Positions 1 to 8,459 are shown, counted from the stretch's first letter. The stretch: DNA of 64,000 nucleotides from Halorussus lipolyticus (GCF_029338375.1 NZ_CP119804.1:1756955-1820954), one strand, 5' to 3'. The notes: generated by a model from the sequence alone, not told the origin. Made by a program: numbers and translations.

Positions 1-59
1 CGACCGATTCCGATGCAAAGGTTCACGTATCGGCGGGCGGCCAAGTAGCGTCACCGAAG

Positions 60-164
60 ATGGCGAAGCAAATCTGTATCTCCCGCGAAGCCTACGAACG
101 ATTGAAAACGCTCCGCCGGGACGGAGAGACCTTCACGGAGACCCTCCTCAGAGTAACCGACTAG
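60..164 (+). CDS. Truncated VapB-type antitoxin-like ORF
   Basis: The 34-residue product (MAKQICISREAYERLKTLRR...) resembles the N-terminal strand-helix part of haloarchaeal VapB/UPF0330-type antitoxins, which are usually about 70 residues. The reading frame is open back to base 3, so a longer start outside the window cannot be excluded. The ORF stops straight after the second helix, and no PIN-domain toxin follows. The next gene lies on the other strand and overlaps its last bases. I infer a remnant or minimal antitoxin. A complete relative lies at 5597-5821. Confidence 0.45.
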   Translation: MAKQICISREAYERLKTLRRDGETFTETLLRVTD

Positions 165-574
165 GGCCAGTCGTCGCGCTGGTCCTCCTCGCCCGCCCCG
201 GCCTCGTCGTCAGCGTCGTCGGCGAGTTGCCAGTCTGCGGCCTCGGCGGCCTCCTCGACGTCGAGGTACTCCCACTCGTTGGCTTCGGCGAGTTCGCGGT
301 CCTCGTCGGTCGTGCCGACGAAGACGTGGCGGTCGGTGTCGAACTGCTCGCGGACGCTTTCGAGGCTCTCGCCTTTCCCCTTGGGGCCGGAGAAGAAGTC
401 CTGTCGGATGCGGTTCTTCCGGGTGAAGTTCGTCACGACGTAGGTGGGCTTGTCCGAGACCACGCCGACGTACTGGCTCCACCGGCGGGCGTCGTCGAAG
501 ACTGCCTCGGGTGTCGCGGTCTCCTCCAGCGCCGAGAGTTCGAAGGCGAGAGTCATCTCGCCGCTTCCGTTCAT
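161..574 (-). CDS. DUF7124-type haloarchaeal protein
   Basis: This 137-residue acidic cytosolic protein has no signal or membrane segment. Its core (about residues 30-100) contains alternating strands and helices, with motifs such as YVGVVSDKPTYVVTNFTRKN and FFSGPKGKGESL, which I recognise from a conserved haloarchaeal family (DUF7124). The C-terminus is an Asp/Glu-rich tail. A second in-frame ATG (base 556, MTLAFEL) is an equally plausible start; the upstream one has GGAG close before it. The function is unknown. It is convergent with, and slightly overlaps, the antitoxin-like ORF. Confidence 0.75.
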   Translation of the reverse strand: MNGSGEMTLAFELSALEETATPEAVFDDARRWSQYVGVVSDKPTYVVTNFTRKNRIRQDFFSGPKGKGESLESVREQFDTDRHVFVGTTDEDRELAEANEWEYLDVEEAAEAADWQLADDADDEAGAGEEDQRDDWP

Positions 575-685
575 ATCTCCTTCTCGGCCCCTTTCGGCAA
601 AAACGCCTTCGGTCCCGACTCCCGTCGCTCGGCGGCCAGCGTGCTGGCGCGCGTGAGACGACGGTCGGCGGAGTCGGCGGGGAAC

Positions 686-928
686 TCAGGCGAGTTCGAC
701 GCGGAGATACTCGGAGAACACGACCACTGGTTCGTCGGCGAATACCGATGCGATTTCCGGCGTGACTGCAATCGTCGCTCGCTCGTCGTACTCGGCCAGC
801 AGTTGCTGGGCGCGGTCCGGTAACTCGTCGAAGTGCCGGACCGGGGTGCCGGCCGGCACTGTCGTCGTCCGACGGACGCGAAGGGTTCGCCCGTCCCTCT
901 CGGTTCGTGGGGTCGTGTTCGAGGACAT
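686..928 (-). CDS. Small haloarchaeal hypothetical protein
   Basis: The predicted protein is 80 residues when started at MSSNTTPRTERDG; a longer start at 946 adds six residues. The N-terminal half is basic and Thr/Arg-rich, and the second half is acidic and helical (DELPDRAQQLLAEYDERA). No signal peptide, membrane helix or known motif is visible. Codon use looks normal for the window. It stands alone, transcribed away from the RHH-like gene upstream. I do not recognise the family. Confidence 0.55.
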   Translation of the reverse strand: MSSNTTPRTERDGRTLRVRRTTTVPAGTPVRHFDELPDRAQQLLAEYDERATIAVTPEIASVFADEPVVVFSEYLRVELA

Positions 929-1060
929 TATGCTACACGGTACCAAATGCCGTGGAGTATCTTAAAGCTTCTGCCGCCAGTAACCAACAGGTCGGGCGGA
1001 TAGATATTCCTCTCGGGGAGAAATTGGAAAAGCAGACGGCGAGTCGAGCGTCGAGACGCC

Positions 1061-1297
1061 TCAGAAGCGGTAGCCTTCGTCCTCGTCGCCCAGCGAGCGC
1101 TCGGTGGTCTCCATCATCTCGTCGGCGAATTCCATCTCGTCGCGGGTGTCGGACTCCATCGTGGTCTGGTACTCCTTGATGCCGAGCGAGAGGATTTCTT
1201 CGAGGGCCTCTTGGCGGTCCACGAACTCCTCTTGGGTGACCAATTGGTCGATCTGCATGTCCACGTCGTCGGACAGCGAGATTTCGAGTTGGGGCAT
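1061..1297 (-). CDS. CopG/ribbon-helix-helix-like protein
   Basis: The 78-residue product starts MPQLEISLSDDVDMQIDQLV, a typical ribbon-helix-helix opening: a short strand, a helix, then a second helix (EFVDRQEALEEILSLGIKEY). A strongly acidic tail follows. Such proteins bind DNA as dimers through the N-terminal strand. I chose the start at 1297 rather than 1318 because the RHH strand normally follows the initiator Met directly. No toxin gene is adjacent, so it is more likely an orphan transcription regulator than an antitoxin. Confidence 0.7.
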   Translation of the reverse strand: MPQLEISLSDDVDMQIDQLVTQEEFVDRQEALEEILSLGIKEYQTTMESDTRDEMEFADEMMETTERSLGDEDEGYRF

Positions 1298-1431
1298 AGA
1301 CTGCGCTAACGGTTCCAACTACAACAACGTTGGGTTGGGCCGCGGTTTTGCTCCGACGGGAGACGCGACAGCGCGAAACCACCCCGCCAGCGGCAAGCAG
1401 GACTTTGAGCGTTCGGCCCGTCGAGTCGTCC

Positions 1432-1716
1432 ATGGCAAGCGTCCGCCACCATCTCGACGCAATCGCCGAGACTGCCGACGAAGCACTCAGCGAACGCTCG
1501 GGGTCGGCAGTCGAGGACCACGAGTACCGCGAGGCGCTCGAATCGATACGAAAGCTCGGAGGCGAATCGGCCGTGGACCGCCTCGCCGACGACATCGAGC
1601 GGTCGATTCGACAGACCGAAACGCTACCCCAAGCACAGTCGGTGCGGTCGCTCGGCAGAGACATCTGCGACGAAGAAGGGTACGAAATTCCGGCCGATTC
1701 GTGGTTCGCGCGGTGA
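1432..1716 (+). CDS. Conserved small helical haloarchaeal protein
   Basis: The 94-residue product (MASVRHHLDAIAETADEAL...) is predicted to be all helical and cytosolic. The same frame is open upstream to 1330, but the upstream residues are Arg/Pro-rich and unlike haloarchaeal protein, so the ATG at 1432 is preferred. No known motif is seen. It is convergent with the oxidoreductase gene ending at 1749. The function is unknown. Confidence 0.6.
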   Translation: MASVRHHLDAIAETADEALSERSGSAVEDHEYREALESIRKLGGESAVDRLADDIERSIRQTETLPQAQSVRSLGRDICDEEGYEIPADSWFAR

Positions 1717-1748
1717 GTCGGGCCGAGCGCTGAATCGGGCTTCGCGGA

Positions 1749-2990
1749 CTACTGTTCCTGCGGAATCGCCAGTTCTTCGGGGTCGAAGTCCTTCTCCAGC
1801 AGGGTCTCTTTCTGGTCCGCGACTTCGGCCTCTTGGCGGATGAGGTCCTTGTACTTGCCCTGCGGGGCGATGTCGCCGATGAGGACGCCGCCGATGAGTT
1901 TGCCGTCCTTGAACGCGAGACGCCGCCACTCGGTGTCGCTGTACTTGCGCTCGCACTCGTCGTCACCCAGCGTCGGGAAGCCGAAGCTGAGGAAGGGGAA
2001 ATCGAAGTGGGTGATGGAGTACGACGAGACCCAGCGGAAGGATTCGTCCTCGTCGTCGGCGACCATGTTCTTCGCCGCGATTTGGCCCTGCTCTTTCGCA
2101 CTGCCCCACGAACCGTTCTGGGCGTACTCGTCGAGGATGGTGTCGTAGTACCGGGTGATGTCACCGGCCGCGTAGATGTCCTCGACGCTGGTCTGCATGT
2201 ACTCGTCCACGACGATGCCGCTGTCCTCCTCGACGCCGGTACCCTGCAGGTACTCGGTGTTGAAGTTCAGGCCGATGGCGACGCCCACGAAGTCGCTGTC
2301 GTACTCCTCGCCGTTGGCGTCGATGGTGGAGACGACCCGACCGTCGTCGTCGGTCTCGAACTTCTCGACGCCGCTTTCGAGGACCGGCTCGACGCCCTTC
2401 TCCTCGAGAGCGTCGTGGATGATTTCGGCACCGTCGAGGCTCAGGCCGTAGCGCCACCAGCGGTTGCCACGCATGATGTACTTGGCGTCAACCTCTTGGG
2501 CGGCGCAGACCGCCGCGAGGTCGATGCCCAACAGGCCCGCGCCGACGACGACGCCTTGGTCGGCTTGGTCGGCGTTCTCCTGAATCTTCCGCGCGTCTTG
2601 GAAGGTCCAGAAGTGGTGGATGCCCTCGGCGTCGCTGTTGTCCACCGGAAGCTGAGTGGGGGTGCCGCCGGTCGCCACGAGGAGTTTATCGTACTCGAAG
2701 GTCCCGCTGTCGTGGGTGTGGACCTCGTGGGCGTCGGGGTCAACCTCGGTGACGAACGTGTTGAGTTCGAGGTCGATGTCCCGCTCGTCGTACCACTCCG
2801 GTTCGTGGATGGAGATGGGCGCTTCGGGGAGCTTTCCTTTTGCGAATTCCTTGATGAGAATCCGGTTGTACAGGGCCTCACCTTCGTCGGTGATGACCGA
2901 TACGTCGGCGTCCGGGTCCTCCTCGCGGATGGTCTCCGCGGCGGAGCTTCCCGCAATCCCGTCACCGATAATCACGTACGACTCGCTCAT
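1749..2990 (-). CDS. NAD(P)/FAD-dependent oxidoreductase
   Basis: This 413-residue flavoprotein belongs to the pyridine nucleotide-disulphide oxidoreductase class. An FAD-binding GxGxxG-type motif opens the protein (IIGDGIAGSSAAE), a second Rossmann motif for NAD(P)H lies near residue 150 (VVGAGLLGIDLAA), and the FAD-contacting segment IYAAGDITRYYD lies further on. The layout resembles NirB/rubredoxin-reductase-type electron-transfer reductases without extra domains. The start at 2990 leaves a short gap to the divergent DUF6149 gene, so the two probably share a promoter region. The electron acceptor cannot be told from sequence. Confidence 0.88.
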   Translation of the reverse strand: MSESYVIIGDGIAGSSAAETIREEDPDADVSVITDEGEALYNRILIKEFAKGKLPEAPISIHEPEWYDERDIDLELNTFVTEVDPDAHEVHTHDSGTFEYDKLLVATGGTPTQLPVDNSDAEGIHHFWTFQDARKIQENADQADQGVVVGAGLLGIDLAAVCAAQEVDAKYIMRGNRWWRYGLSLDGAEIIHDALEEKGVEPVLESGVEKFETDDDGRVVSTIDANGEEYDSDFVGVAIGLNFNTEYLQGTGVEEDSGIVVDEYMQTSVEDIYAAGDITRYYDTILDEYAQNGSWGSAKEQGQIAAKNMVADDEDESFRWVSSYSITHFDFPFLSFGFPTLGDDECERKYSDTEWRRLAFKDGKLIGGVLIGDIAPQGKYKDLIRQEAEVADQKETLLEKDFDPEELAIPQEQ

Positions 2991-3095
2991 AACCGAATCT
3001 TCATCTTCGGGGTTAAAGTCGGTTGCTATCTCCGAATCATGCCAGAGATTCACGAACAGACGAACTTTTGGGCGTCGCGTCCCAACCCCCGACCG

Positions 3096-3686
3096 ATGAA
3101 GATAAACCAGAACGTCCGCCACTTCGCCTCCCGAAAGGCGCTGGAACTGCCGGTGGTCTCGGACCTCGTGAAGGACAAACTCGTGGACCTCCACACCCGC
3201 ATCTTCCTCGAAAAGGCCGACGAGGACCAGCGCGAGGAGCGCAGAGAGCGCCTCGACGCCTTCTTCGACGCGACGATGGACACCTACCTCACTGCGCTAC
3301 AGGAGGGCGCGCCCGAGGCCGAGGCCCGCGAAATCACCCACATTCAGGCCAACTTCGACTTCTACAACCACGGCTGGACCGAGATGATGGAGTTCCCGAG
3401 CGACGAACTCGACCAGCACTACGACCGCTACGCCGAGTTCTTCGACCGCCACGGCATCGCCATCGAGGACCCCCTCGGCGAGTTCATGCCCGCCGGTGGG
3501 ATTCCAGACGCGCCCTCTACTCCAGAAAAGTTGGAGGAGCCAGAACATCCCTACGCCGAGGGCGGATTTGCCGACGACGTGTACGTGCAGGGACCTGACG
3601 GCGAGATTCAGGTCGGCGGACAAGACGAGCCTGCGGAAGTGGACGTGACGGACGCGCCCGGCGTGGACGAAGACGCCGAGGCCTGA
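3096..3686 (+). CDS. DUF6149 family protein
   Basis: This 196-residue soluble, very acidic protein is recognised as the haloarchaeal DUF6149 family from MKINQNVRHFASRKALELP at the N-terminus and the central motif THIQANFDFYNHGWTEMMEF. An in-frame ATG at 3039 would add 19 residues (MPEIHEQTNFWASRPNPRP). I prefer 3096 because family members, as I recall them, begin at this MKI. The C-terminal 60 residues are acidic and probably disordered. It is divergent from the flavoprotein at 1749-2990. The function is unknown. Confidence 0.78.
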   Translation: MKINQNVRHFASRKALELPVVSDLVKDKLVDLHTRIFLEKADEDQREERRERLDAFFDATMDTYLTALQEGAPEAEAREITHIQANFDFYNHGWTEMMEFPSDELDQHYDRYAEFFDRHGIAIEDPLGEFMPAGGIPDAPSTPEKLEEPEHPYAEGGFADDVYVQGPDGEIQVGGQDEPAEVDVTDAPGVDEDAEA

Positions 3687-3699
3687 AAACGAGTTTCTG

Positions 3700-5082
3700 T
3701 TACTCCGGACTCACGACCTGTTTCCGGCCCGCGATGCGGTCGGCACACTCGTAGCCCGCCACGATGCCGCCGTTTAGACTGCGCTCGGGGTACTGCGCGC
3801 GACTCGCCATTCCGGCGTAGTAGAGGCCGTCTGCGACCTCCTCGCCGAGGTCGTAGGGAATCACCATGTCGAGGTACCCGCGCTCGTAAATCGGGGCGGC
3901 GCGGGGGTTCTTGGCGAGGCGGAAGTCCGTCACGTGCGACCGGTCCCAGTCGGGGAACATGTCTTCGACGTGGCCGAGCCACAAGTCCTCGATTTCGTCT
4001 TGGTCCATCTGCCAGAGGTCTTCGTCGTAGTCTTGGATGTAGCTAGCGACGTACAGCAGGTGGTCGCCGCCGTAGTTCTCCGGCGGGATGTAGTTGGTGT
4101 GTTCGATGAGCGCGCCGAAGGGCGCGTCGTGGGCCACGTTGAGCCAGTAGGTGTCGGTCAGGGCCTCGTCCATCGTGACCAGCGCGCAGACCGCGCCTTG
4201 GAAGTCGATTTCGCAGGGGTGGCCCGTGAGGTCTTCGAGGACGTTGGGCATCGCCGCGACCACCACGTCGTCGACTTGGTGGGTCTCGGTGGTGGTGCCG
4301 CCGTCGGCGGCCTCGGCCTGCGCTTGCTCGGCGGGCGATTCGTCGCCGGCGACCTCCACCGTCATCTCGCTAACCGCGTCGTCTTCGAGGTCCAAGTCGG
4401 TGACGCGGGCGTTCGTGGTGATGTTCTCCCGGCCGACCTCCTCGACCAAGGCGTCGAGCAACTGCCCGAACCCGCCTTCGAGGTAGCCCAGCGGTTCGCC
4501 CCGGAGGAGGTCGCGCTCCCCGCGGAACTTGATGCGCCCGAGCAACCACGCCGCGCTCACGTCGTCTTTCCGGTCGCCGAACTTGGCGTCCAGCAGGGGT
4601 TCGAAAAAGCCCTCGTAGACGCCGTTGGTGGTGTGTTCGCGCAGGAAGTCCTCGATGGCCACGTCCTCGAAGTCCTCCAGATTCTCGTAGGTGTCGAACT
4701 TCGGCACCCCGCCGCGCACGTCGATTTCTTGGGTGAGCATCGTGAGGCGGAACTTGTCGTAGACGCTCATGTGGGGGTATGCCAGAATCTCCCACGGCTT
4801 GTCCATGGGGTAGACCGTCCCGTCCCAGTAGTAGGCGTTCTTGCCGATGGGCCACTCCAGATTCTGCTCCAGACCCAACTCGCCGATGAGGTCGATGATG
4901 GTCTCCTCGGAGGCCGAGAGGTGGTGATAGAACTTCTCCACTGGGTCGCCTGCCGTCTCGTAGACCGCCGCGAGACCGCCGATTTGGTCGCTGGCTTCGA
5001 ATACCTGCACGTCGTGTCCATGCTGTTGGAGGCGGTAGGCGGCTGACAGACCCGCGATTCCCCCACCGACGACACCTTTCAT
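3700..5082 (-). CDS. FAD-dependent amine oxidase/PPOX-like oxidoreductase
   Basis: The 460-residue protein starts with an FAD-binding dinucleotide fold (VVGGGIAGLSAAYRLQQHG) followed by the family's EASDQIGGLAA motif. The C-terminal FAD-contact region (DLGEEVADGLYYAGMASRAQ) is also present. The overall plan matches the NAD(P)/FAD-dependent amine-oxidase superfamily (protoporphyrinogen oxidase, UDP-galactopyranose mutase-like). The start was chosen as the ATG just before the Rossmann strand (5082), not the one 27 bases upstream. The substrate is unknown. It is convergent with the DUF6149 gene. Confidence 0.87.
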   Translation of the reverse strand: MKGVVGGGIAGLSAAYRLQQHGHDVQVFEASDQIGGLAAVYETAGDPVEKFYHHLSASEETIIDLIGELGLEQNLEWPIGKNAYYWDGTVYPMDKPWEILAYPHMSVYDKFRLTMLTQEIDVRGGVPKFDTYENLEDFEDVAIEDFLREHTTNGVYEGFFEPLLDAKFGDRKDDVSAAWLLGRIKFRGERDLLRGEPLGYLEGGFGQLLDALVEEVGRENITTNARVTDLDLEDDAVSEMTVEVAGDESPAEQAQAEAADGGTTTETHQVDDVVVAAMPNVLEDLTGHPCEIDFQGAVCALVTMDEALTDTYWLNVAHDAPFGALIEHTNYIPPENYGGDHLLYVASYIQDYDEDLWQMDQDEIEDLWLGHVEDMFPDWDRSHVTDFRLAKNPRAAPIYERGYLDMVIPYDLGEEVADGLYYAGMASRAQYPERSLNGGIVAGYECADRIAGRKQVVSPE

Positions 5083-5192
5083 ACCCTTCCGTTCGCCACG
5101 CCGGGGCAAATGTCTTATTGAAGCCTCGCGGGTGTCGGTGGGTGGAGAGGTCGGGTGGAAAGTAGCAGTTAGCTGATTTCGGACGAGAAGAA

Positions 5193-5600
5193 TCAGCGAG
5201 ACAAGACGACATCTACGTCTACGAGTTCCCTCAGCGGCGGTTTGTCGAAGTCGTGTTTGTTGTGGGTGACGAAGGTGCCACCTTCCGCGTGGGCCGTCGC
5301 CACGTTCAGGAGGTCCGCCGGGTCGAGCGAGACGCCGTCTTCCCGTAGTCGCTCGTCGAGGTAGGCCGCTTCGAGTGCCGTCCGCGAAGTGAAATCCACG
5401 ATTCGGTCGAGATGCGACGACAAGTGATTACGCGCCTGTTCCATCTCGGTACGGTTCTCGCACGACTTGTAGAACTCGAACGCGACGATGGCCGGAATCG
5501 TCCACTCGTCGGTGCTGTACTGCTGTAGATGCTCGACCACAACCGGGTCCGGGTCCGCTTGCCCCAACCGAACCAAAATGTCGTTATCGAGGACTATCAT
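5193..5600 (-). CDS. vapC: VapC-type PIN-domain toxin
   Basis: This 135-residue PIN-domain protein is expected to be an Mg-dependent RNase toxin. Visible acidic residues are D5 (MIVLDND), E42 (AFEFYKS), D93/D96 (SLDPADLLNVATA) and D117, preceded by the THNKHDF motif. Its ATG overlaps the stop of vapB by four bases, so the pair is translationally coupled with the antitoxin first. The cleaved RNA (commonly tRNA in this family) cannot be deduced. Confidence 0.9.
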   Translation of the reverse strand: MIVLDNDILVRLGQADPDPVVVEHLQQYSTDEWTIPAIVAFEFYKSCENRTEMEQARNHLSSHLDRIVDFTSRTALEAAYLDERLREDGVSLDPADLLNVATAHAEGGTFVTHNKHDFDKPPLRELVDVDVVLSR

Positions 5601-5821
5601 TCGTCGCGGCGTCCCGAGAGCGATTCGTTTAGCTCCTCGTGGGTGTCCCTGACGTTTTCTCGAAGGCCCCCATCATCGAACTCGCTCAGGAACCCGGCCA
5701 TCTCCTCTACGTCCTTTTCGCTCCGACTCAACCGGTCGAGGAGGTCGTTGAAACTCTCGTCGTCTCGCTTCAAGTCCCGAAGTCGCTCTTTCACTTCGTC
5801 GGTCACTCGAATCGTACTCAT
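5597..5821 (-). CDS. vapB: VapB-type antitoxin
   Basis: The 74-residue product begins MSTIRVTDEVKERLRDLKRD, the strand-helix opening of the haloarchaeal VapB/UPF0330 antitoxins. The C-terminal helix-rich tail (about residues 35-74) would wrap and inhibit the toxin. The start at 5821 is fixed by this opening; upstream codons in frame do not resemble protein. An imperfect palindrome lies directly upstream (5824-5838), consistent with autoregulation by the VapBC complex. It resembles the truncated ORF at 60-164. Confidence 0.87.
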   Translation of the reverse strand: MSTIRVTDEVKERLRDLKRDDESFNDLLDRLSRSEKDVEEMAGFLSEFDDGGLRENVRDTHEELNESLSGRRDE

Positions 5822-5823
5822 GT

Positions 5824-5838
5824 GTATACATTGTGTAC
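5824..5838. promoter_or_regulatory. Candidate vapBC operator palindrome
   Basis: GTATACATTGTGTAC is an imperfect 15-bp inverted repeat: arms of 7 with one mismatch around a single central base. It sits two bases upstream of the vapB start codon. Operators at this place are typical for autoregulated toxin-antitoxin operons. Binding itself is inferred. Confidence 0.5.
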
Positions 5839-5929
5839 GCTCCGATGATGTTTCTTTCGCCGTTTCAGTTGCAGGACTCCACGTCTCTATCCGACGCCCT
5901 TTTTCAGCACCGACCGCGTAGCCCGGCGT

Positions 5930-6358
5930 ATGACTCGATTCGACGCCGAAACCCCCGAGGAGCGCCAGAAACTGTTCGCCGAGGGCATCTCTGCCCACCG
6001 AGAGCGCGCCAGCGCCTTCGTCACCTTCGAGGCCGACGCCGACGCCTCTGCGCTCGATACCGACTCCTCCGAAGGCGACGAGGACGACCCGGACGAGGCT
6101 CCGCCGTGGGTCCAGTTCGGCGACGGGACGCTCAACCTCGACTGCACGGACGCCGAGTTAGACGAGTTGAAGTCGGTCCTCGGCGAGTTCCCGGCGTTCA
6201 AAATAGACGACATCATCCGGCCCGACGAGGCCGAGGGCATCAACGTCCGGGTGTCGGCGCTGGCCGACGCGAATCGCGTCTCGCAGTGCATCGAGCGCGT
6301 CTTCCGGGAAGTCTACGACCAACCCGACGAGTACCGGGTCTGGGTTACGGCCGTGTGA
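5930..6358 (+). CDS. Conserved haloarchaeal hypothetical protein
   Basis: The 142-residue acidic cytosolic protein has an N-terminal helical part (MTRFDAETPEERQKLFAEGI), a disordered Asp/Glu/Ser stretch near residues 40-60, and a mixed alpha/beta C-terminal domain ending YRVWVTAV. No catalytic motif is recognised. It is divergent from vapBC, about 110 bases away, and there is no evidence that it belongs to that system. Confidence 0.65.
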   Translation: MTRFDAETPEERQKLFAEGISAHRERASAFVTFEADADASALDTDSSEGDEDDPDEAPPWVQFGDGTLNLDCTDAELDELKSVLGEFPAFKIDDIIRPDEAEGINVRVSALADANRVSQCIERVFREVYDQPDEYRVWVTAV

Positions 6359-6648
6359 CGCTGTTTCTGTAGTAAATCCCAGAGTTAGTGCCATGCTGTC
6401 TTCTGAGCGCCCGGTTCGGTCGCGCCGTGTCGGTACGGATTCAACAGTAGCCGAGACCGTGAACGCTTCTTGAAGCCCCGCCCGTCGGTTAGTCGGCCGA
6501 GCGTTCGCTGTTGGTTGGTGAGCCTGTTCCCGCGTGCTGGAACGCCGACGAGCGACGGTCTCCGAACGGGCCGAGAAACAGCTATCGCCAGTACAACAAT
6601 ATCTAGCGGTTTTTAGGAATGTATTACAAGGCTAAAAGAAATATAAAA

Positions 6649-6879
6649 TCAGTCCATCTGGATATACGTCCGGGTCGTCCCCACGTCCTCGATTTCGTGA
6701 ATCCCGGCGGTCACGATTTTCTGGAGACCCCGGACGGTCTCGGCCTCGATTTCGGCCACGATGTCGAAATCGCCCGCGACGACGTGGGCCTCCGTCACAC
6801 CGTCTAACTCCCGGATGGCGGCCAGCGCGTCCTCGCTCGCTCCCGTTCCCGTGATTACCGTCGTGTAGGCGCGAACCAT
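6649..6879 (-). CDS. Stand-alone Lrp/AsnC ligand-binding (RAM) domain protein
   Basis: This 76-residue protein consists only of the beta-alpha-beta-beta-alpha-beta RAM domain of Lrp/AsnC regulators (MVRAYTTVITGTGASEDAL, ELDGVTEAHVVAGDFDIVAE). The DNA-binding helix-turn-helix is absent. Such stand-alone domains form dimeric barrels that bind amino acids and may partner full-length Lrp proteins; that role is inferred. It is divergent from the HTH regulator at 6998. Confidence 0.87.
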   Translation of the reverse strand: MVRAYTTVITGTGASEDALAAIRELDGVTEAHVVAGDFDIVAEIEAETVRGLQKIVTAGIHEIEDVGTTRTYIQMD

Positions 6880-6997
6880 ACCACGGGTACGACGAGCGAG
6901 CGGAAAGCGTTACTGCCGTGGTTGCTACTCCGGCGTCCGGGGCCTTTCGTGCGCGCCGCCACACGAGGTTTCCGTCCGGAGGTGCAATCACCGAGAC

Positions 6998-7648
6998 ATG
7001 AGTCTCGTCGCGGAGTTCGAAGTCCCGACCGAGGACTTCGCGCTACAGAGCGCGCTCGCGGCAATTCCGGAGATGCAGGTCGAGATGGAGCGACTCGCCA
7101 CCCACAGCAGGGAGTGGGTGATGCCGTTCCTCTGGGCCTCCGGCGGCGACGTCGAGGAGTTCGCCTCGGCGCTGGACGGCGACCCGACGGTCGGAGACGT
7201 GAGCGTCCTCGACCGACTCGACGGCACGGCGTTGTACAAAGTCGAGTGGGCGGAGAACGTCGAGCGCCGCGTGGACGCGATGATAAACCAGCACGCTATC
7301 ATCCAAGAGGCCGTCGCCGACCGCCAGTGGTTCCTCAAGTTGCGCTTCGTCGAGGAGGACCAACTCTCGGACTTCCGAGACCACTTCGGGTCGGACTTCG
7401 AACTCCGGCGGAAGTACCGGACCACCGAACCCAAGCACGGCGAGTTCGGCCTGACGCCCGAACAGCGCGAGACCCTCGTGCTGGCCTCCGAACTGGGCTA
7501 CTTCGAGGTGCCTCGAAAGGCCACCGTCGAGGACATCGCCGACCGCCTCGACATCTCGGCCAACTCGGTTTCCCAGCGACTCCGGCGCGCCCACGACGCA
7601 CTCGTTCGCAACACCTTGCTCGTCAACGGTCAGCGACGCGCCGAGTGA
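6998..7648 (+). CDS. Bat-type helix-turn-helix regulator (copy 1)
   Basis: The 216-residue protein has an N-terminal sensor-like domain (about 1-145) seen in the bacterio-opsin activator family, and a C-terminal HTH_10 domain. The latter starts at LTPEQRETLVLASELGYF and contains the recognition region DIADRLDISANSVSQRLRRA. A paralogue of almost the same length follows at 7773 in the same orientation. The domain plan is typical of haloarchaeal transcription factors. The target and signal are unknown. Confidence 0.85.
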   Translation: MSLVAEFEVPTEDFALQSALAAIPEMQVEMERLATHSREWVMPFLWASGGDVEEFASALDGDPTVGDVSVLDRLDGTALYKVEWAENVERRVDAMINQHAIIQEAVADRQWFLKLRFVEEDQLSDFRDHFGSDFELRRKYRTTEPKHGEFGLTPEQRETLVLASELGYFEVPRKATVEDIADRLDISANSVSQRLRRAHDALVRNTLLVNGQRRAE

Positions 7649-7772
7649 TGGCATTAATATTGAGGCCGTGGCCTTATACCGACATTTTATCAAGTAGAGG
7701 TAGGATGGAATCCGAGAGACGAGACGCGACTGCGGTGACGACGAGTCGTCGCGCAACGGTTTTCGAGCAATC

Positions 7773-8429
7773 ATGGGCGTAGCGACTACCTTCGAAGTCG
7801 CGGTCCCGGCATCGACGCTGGCGCTGGCGGAGACCTTCGAGCGCGAACCCGAGACCACGGTCCGAATGGAGCGCACCGTCGGCGGGAACGGCCAGCCCCG
7901 AGAGTACGTGTGGGTCTCCGGGGTCGAGGACGACCGCGCCGAGAAACTCCTCGGGACCGACCCGTCGGTGGTCGAGTCCCGGAAACTCGGCGAGAACGAC
8001 GACGGCGAACTTTTCGAGGTCAGATTCGAGAGCGCCATCTGCGAGTTCACCGACGCCATCGCCGAGCGCGGCGGCGTGATTCTGCGCGCCACCGCTGGCG
8101 ATGGCGTCTGGAACTTCCAACTCCGGTTCGCCGACCGGGGGAACATCGCCGACGTCTTCGACGACGAGTTCTCCAAGCGGTACGAGGCGACCGTCACCCG
8201 ACTCTACGGGTCGAACGACGCCCCGTCTGCCCAGACCGGCGTGACCGACAAGCAACGCAAGGCGCTCTCGACCGCCTTCGAACTCGGCTACTACAGCGTC
8301 CCGCGAGACGTGGACCTCCGGACGGTCGGCGAGCGACTCGACATCTCCCGGCAGGCCGTCTCCGAGCGCCTGCGCCGGGGCCACGAACTGCTGGTCGGCG
8401 ACTACCTCGGCAAGACCAGCGACGAGTGA
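7773..8429 (+). CDS. Bat-type helix-turn-helix regulator (copy 2)
   Basis: The 218-residue paralogue of the upstream regulator has the same arrangement: an N-terminal domain (MGVATTFEVAVPASTLALA) and a C-terminal HTH_10 (VTDKQRKALSTAFELGYYSV, then TVGERLDISRQAVSERLRRG). The two N-terminal domains differ much more than the HTH parts, suggesting different signals. The 124-base gap holds AT-rich sequence (7652-7690) that could give it its own promoter. It is convergent with trkH. Confidence 0.85.
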   Translation: MGVATTFEVAVPASTLALAETFEREPETTVRMERTVGGNGQPREYVWVSGVEDDRAEKLLGTDPSVVESRKLGENDDGELFEVRFESAICEFTDAIAERGGVILRATAGDGVWNFQLRFADRGNIADVFDDEFSKRYEATVTRLYGSNDAPSAQTGVTDKQRKALSTAFELGYYSVPRDVDLRTVGERLDISRQAVSERLRRGHELLVGDYLGKTSDE

Positions 8430-8446
8430 AAAGTGAGACTGCGGGG

Positions 8447-8452
8447 TTTTTT
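8447..8452 (+). terminator. Oligo-T terminator
   Basis: A run of six T follows GCGGGG between the convergent ends of the second HTH gene and trkH. Archaeal RNA polymerase terminates at such oligo-T stretches. No strong hairpin is needed or seen. Confidence 0.45.
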
Positions 8453-8459
8453 CGACTGT

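Noticed and set aside
1833..3038. Upstream extension of the DUF6149 frame, antisense to the flavoprotein
   Set aside because: It is a shadow of the flavoprotein gene; the conserved DUF6149 sequence begins at or after 3039.
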